The position numbers were made by a program, and so were the translations under genes. The notes beneath the pieces are model-generated. The model saw nothing but the letters and a program-made list of their open reading frames with translations. It had not been told where the DNA came from and ran no database searches. Shown here piece by piece: positions 5,594 through 6,008 of a DNA stretch of 6,008 bases; the first letter of the stretch is position 1, and every line of letters starts with the position of its first letter. Source of the stretch: Candidatus Sumerlaeota bacterium (lineage in GTDB: Bacteria > Sumerlaeota > Sumerlaeia > SLMS01); contig JADZDZ010000111.1 of NCBI GenBank assembly GCA_020850785.1, positions 1 through 6,008 of the forward strand. Direction: 5' to 3'.

Positions 5594-6008
5594 ATGTTGG
5601 ACCATATTATCAAGCTCCTGCCGCAGTACGGCATGTTCCTGCTTTTCCTGATCGTTTTCTGCGAGACCGGGATCCTCGTCACCTTCTTCCTTCCCGGCGA
5701 TTCGCTCCTGATCACCGTGGGGATGTTCGCAAACCCTGACATGCCGAACCATATTCAGGGCTTGAGCATTGTGACGGTGAACATCGTCCTCGTGCTGGCG
5801 GCGGTGCTGGGGGATCAGTTGGGTTTTTATCTGGGCTGCCGCGTCAGCGACAGGATTTGGGACCGTCCCGACGGGCGGTTCTACAAGCGCAAGTACATGG
5901 AGGAAGCGCACGAGTTCTACGTGAAGCATGGCGCGCTTGCGATCATCGGCGCGCGTTTCATTCCCGTGATGCGCACCTTTGTTCCCTTCGCCGCCGGCGT
6001 GGCCAAGA
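5594..6008 (+). CDS. DedA/VTT family membrane protein (3' end outside the window)
   Basis: The first 138 residues of a DedA-family (SNARE-associated/VTT domain) inner-membrane protein are present and the frame runs off the right edge; the family is usually about 200-220 residues. Landmarks: hydrophobic segment with CETGILVT, then FFLPGDSLLI, a membrane segment ~57-80 ending GDQLGFYLGC, the stretch RFYKRKYMEEAHEFYVKHG, and ARFIPVMRTFVPFAAGV. The four charged residues essential in E. coli YqjA/YghB have counterparts at the right spacing: Glu24, Asp36, Arg121 and Arg127. Family members support envelope homeostasis and proton-motive-force-linked functions; some recycle undecaprenyl phosphate across the membrane, but which role applies here is not readable from sequence. 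The gene is divergent from the TPR-led operon. The upstream in-frame stop at 5570 fixes the start at or after this ATG. Confidence 0.93.
   Translation, partial: MLDHIIKLLPQYGMFLLFLIVFCETGILVTFFLPGDSLLITVGMFANPDMPNHIQGLSIVTVNIVLVLAAVLGDQLGFYLGCRVSDRIWDRPDGRFYKRKYMEEAHEFYVKHGALAIIGARFIPVMRTFVPFAAGVAK

Noticed and set aside
5189..5929. - strand open frame (246 codons) covering the intergenic region and the DedA start
   Set aside because: It lies opposite the clearly homologous DedA gene and overlaps the TPR N-terminus in another frame; no domain is recognisable.
1..6008. CRISPR array, transposon ends, tRNA or phage genes
   Set aside because: No regularly spaced repeats, terminal inverted repeats, cloverleaf-like sequence or mobile-element protein motifs were seen.

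Overview
The window looks like chromosomal DNA of a Gram-negative bacterium with fairly high G+C content and strongly G/C-biased third codon positions. The Gram-negative reading rests on a lipobox-bearing exported protein, a Sec-exported dipeptidase and a DedA-family membrane protein. The GH172/DUF2961 lipoprotein with extra beta-sandwich domains and the non-Shine-Dalgarno-like starts would fit a planctomycete, hydrogenedentote, sumerlaeote or similar lineage. That placement is an inference; there is no rRNA or marker gene here.

Layout: (1) On the + strand, bases 1-651 hold the C-terminal part of an unrecognised, hydrophilic, largely helical protein that enters from the left edge. (2) On the - strand, 5303 down to 660, three genes follow head to tail with gaps of 25 and 74 bp and probably form one operon. 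In transcription order they are a membrane-anchored TPR protein with a Cys-rich N-terminus, a GH172 (DUF2961) lipoprotein with CBM-like and LamG-like C-terminal domains, and a secreted M19 zinc dipeptidase. The dipeptidase converges tail to tail with the first gene, 8 bp apart. (3) A 290-bp divergent intergenic region (5304-5593) separates the operon from (4) a DedA-family gene on the + strand that runs off the right edge and keeps all four key charged residues of the family.

Working together (inference): the three operon products all appear to act at or outside the inner membrane. They are a TPR scaffold tethered in the inner membrane, a lipid-anchored glycosidase aimed at furanosides such as D-arabinan or alpha-D-fructofuranosides, and a periplasmic dipeptidase. 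This could be a small envelope or scavenging module handling sugar- and peptide-containing polymers. I saw no phage, transposon, CRISPR, tRNA, rRNA or toxin-antitoxin signature. The parts that can be called are ordinary families; the combination and the unassigned ends of the TPR protein are the main points of interest.
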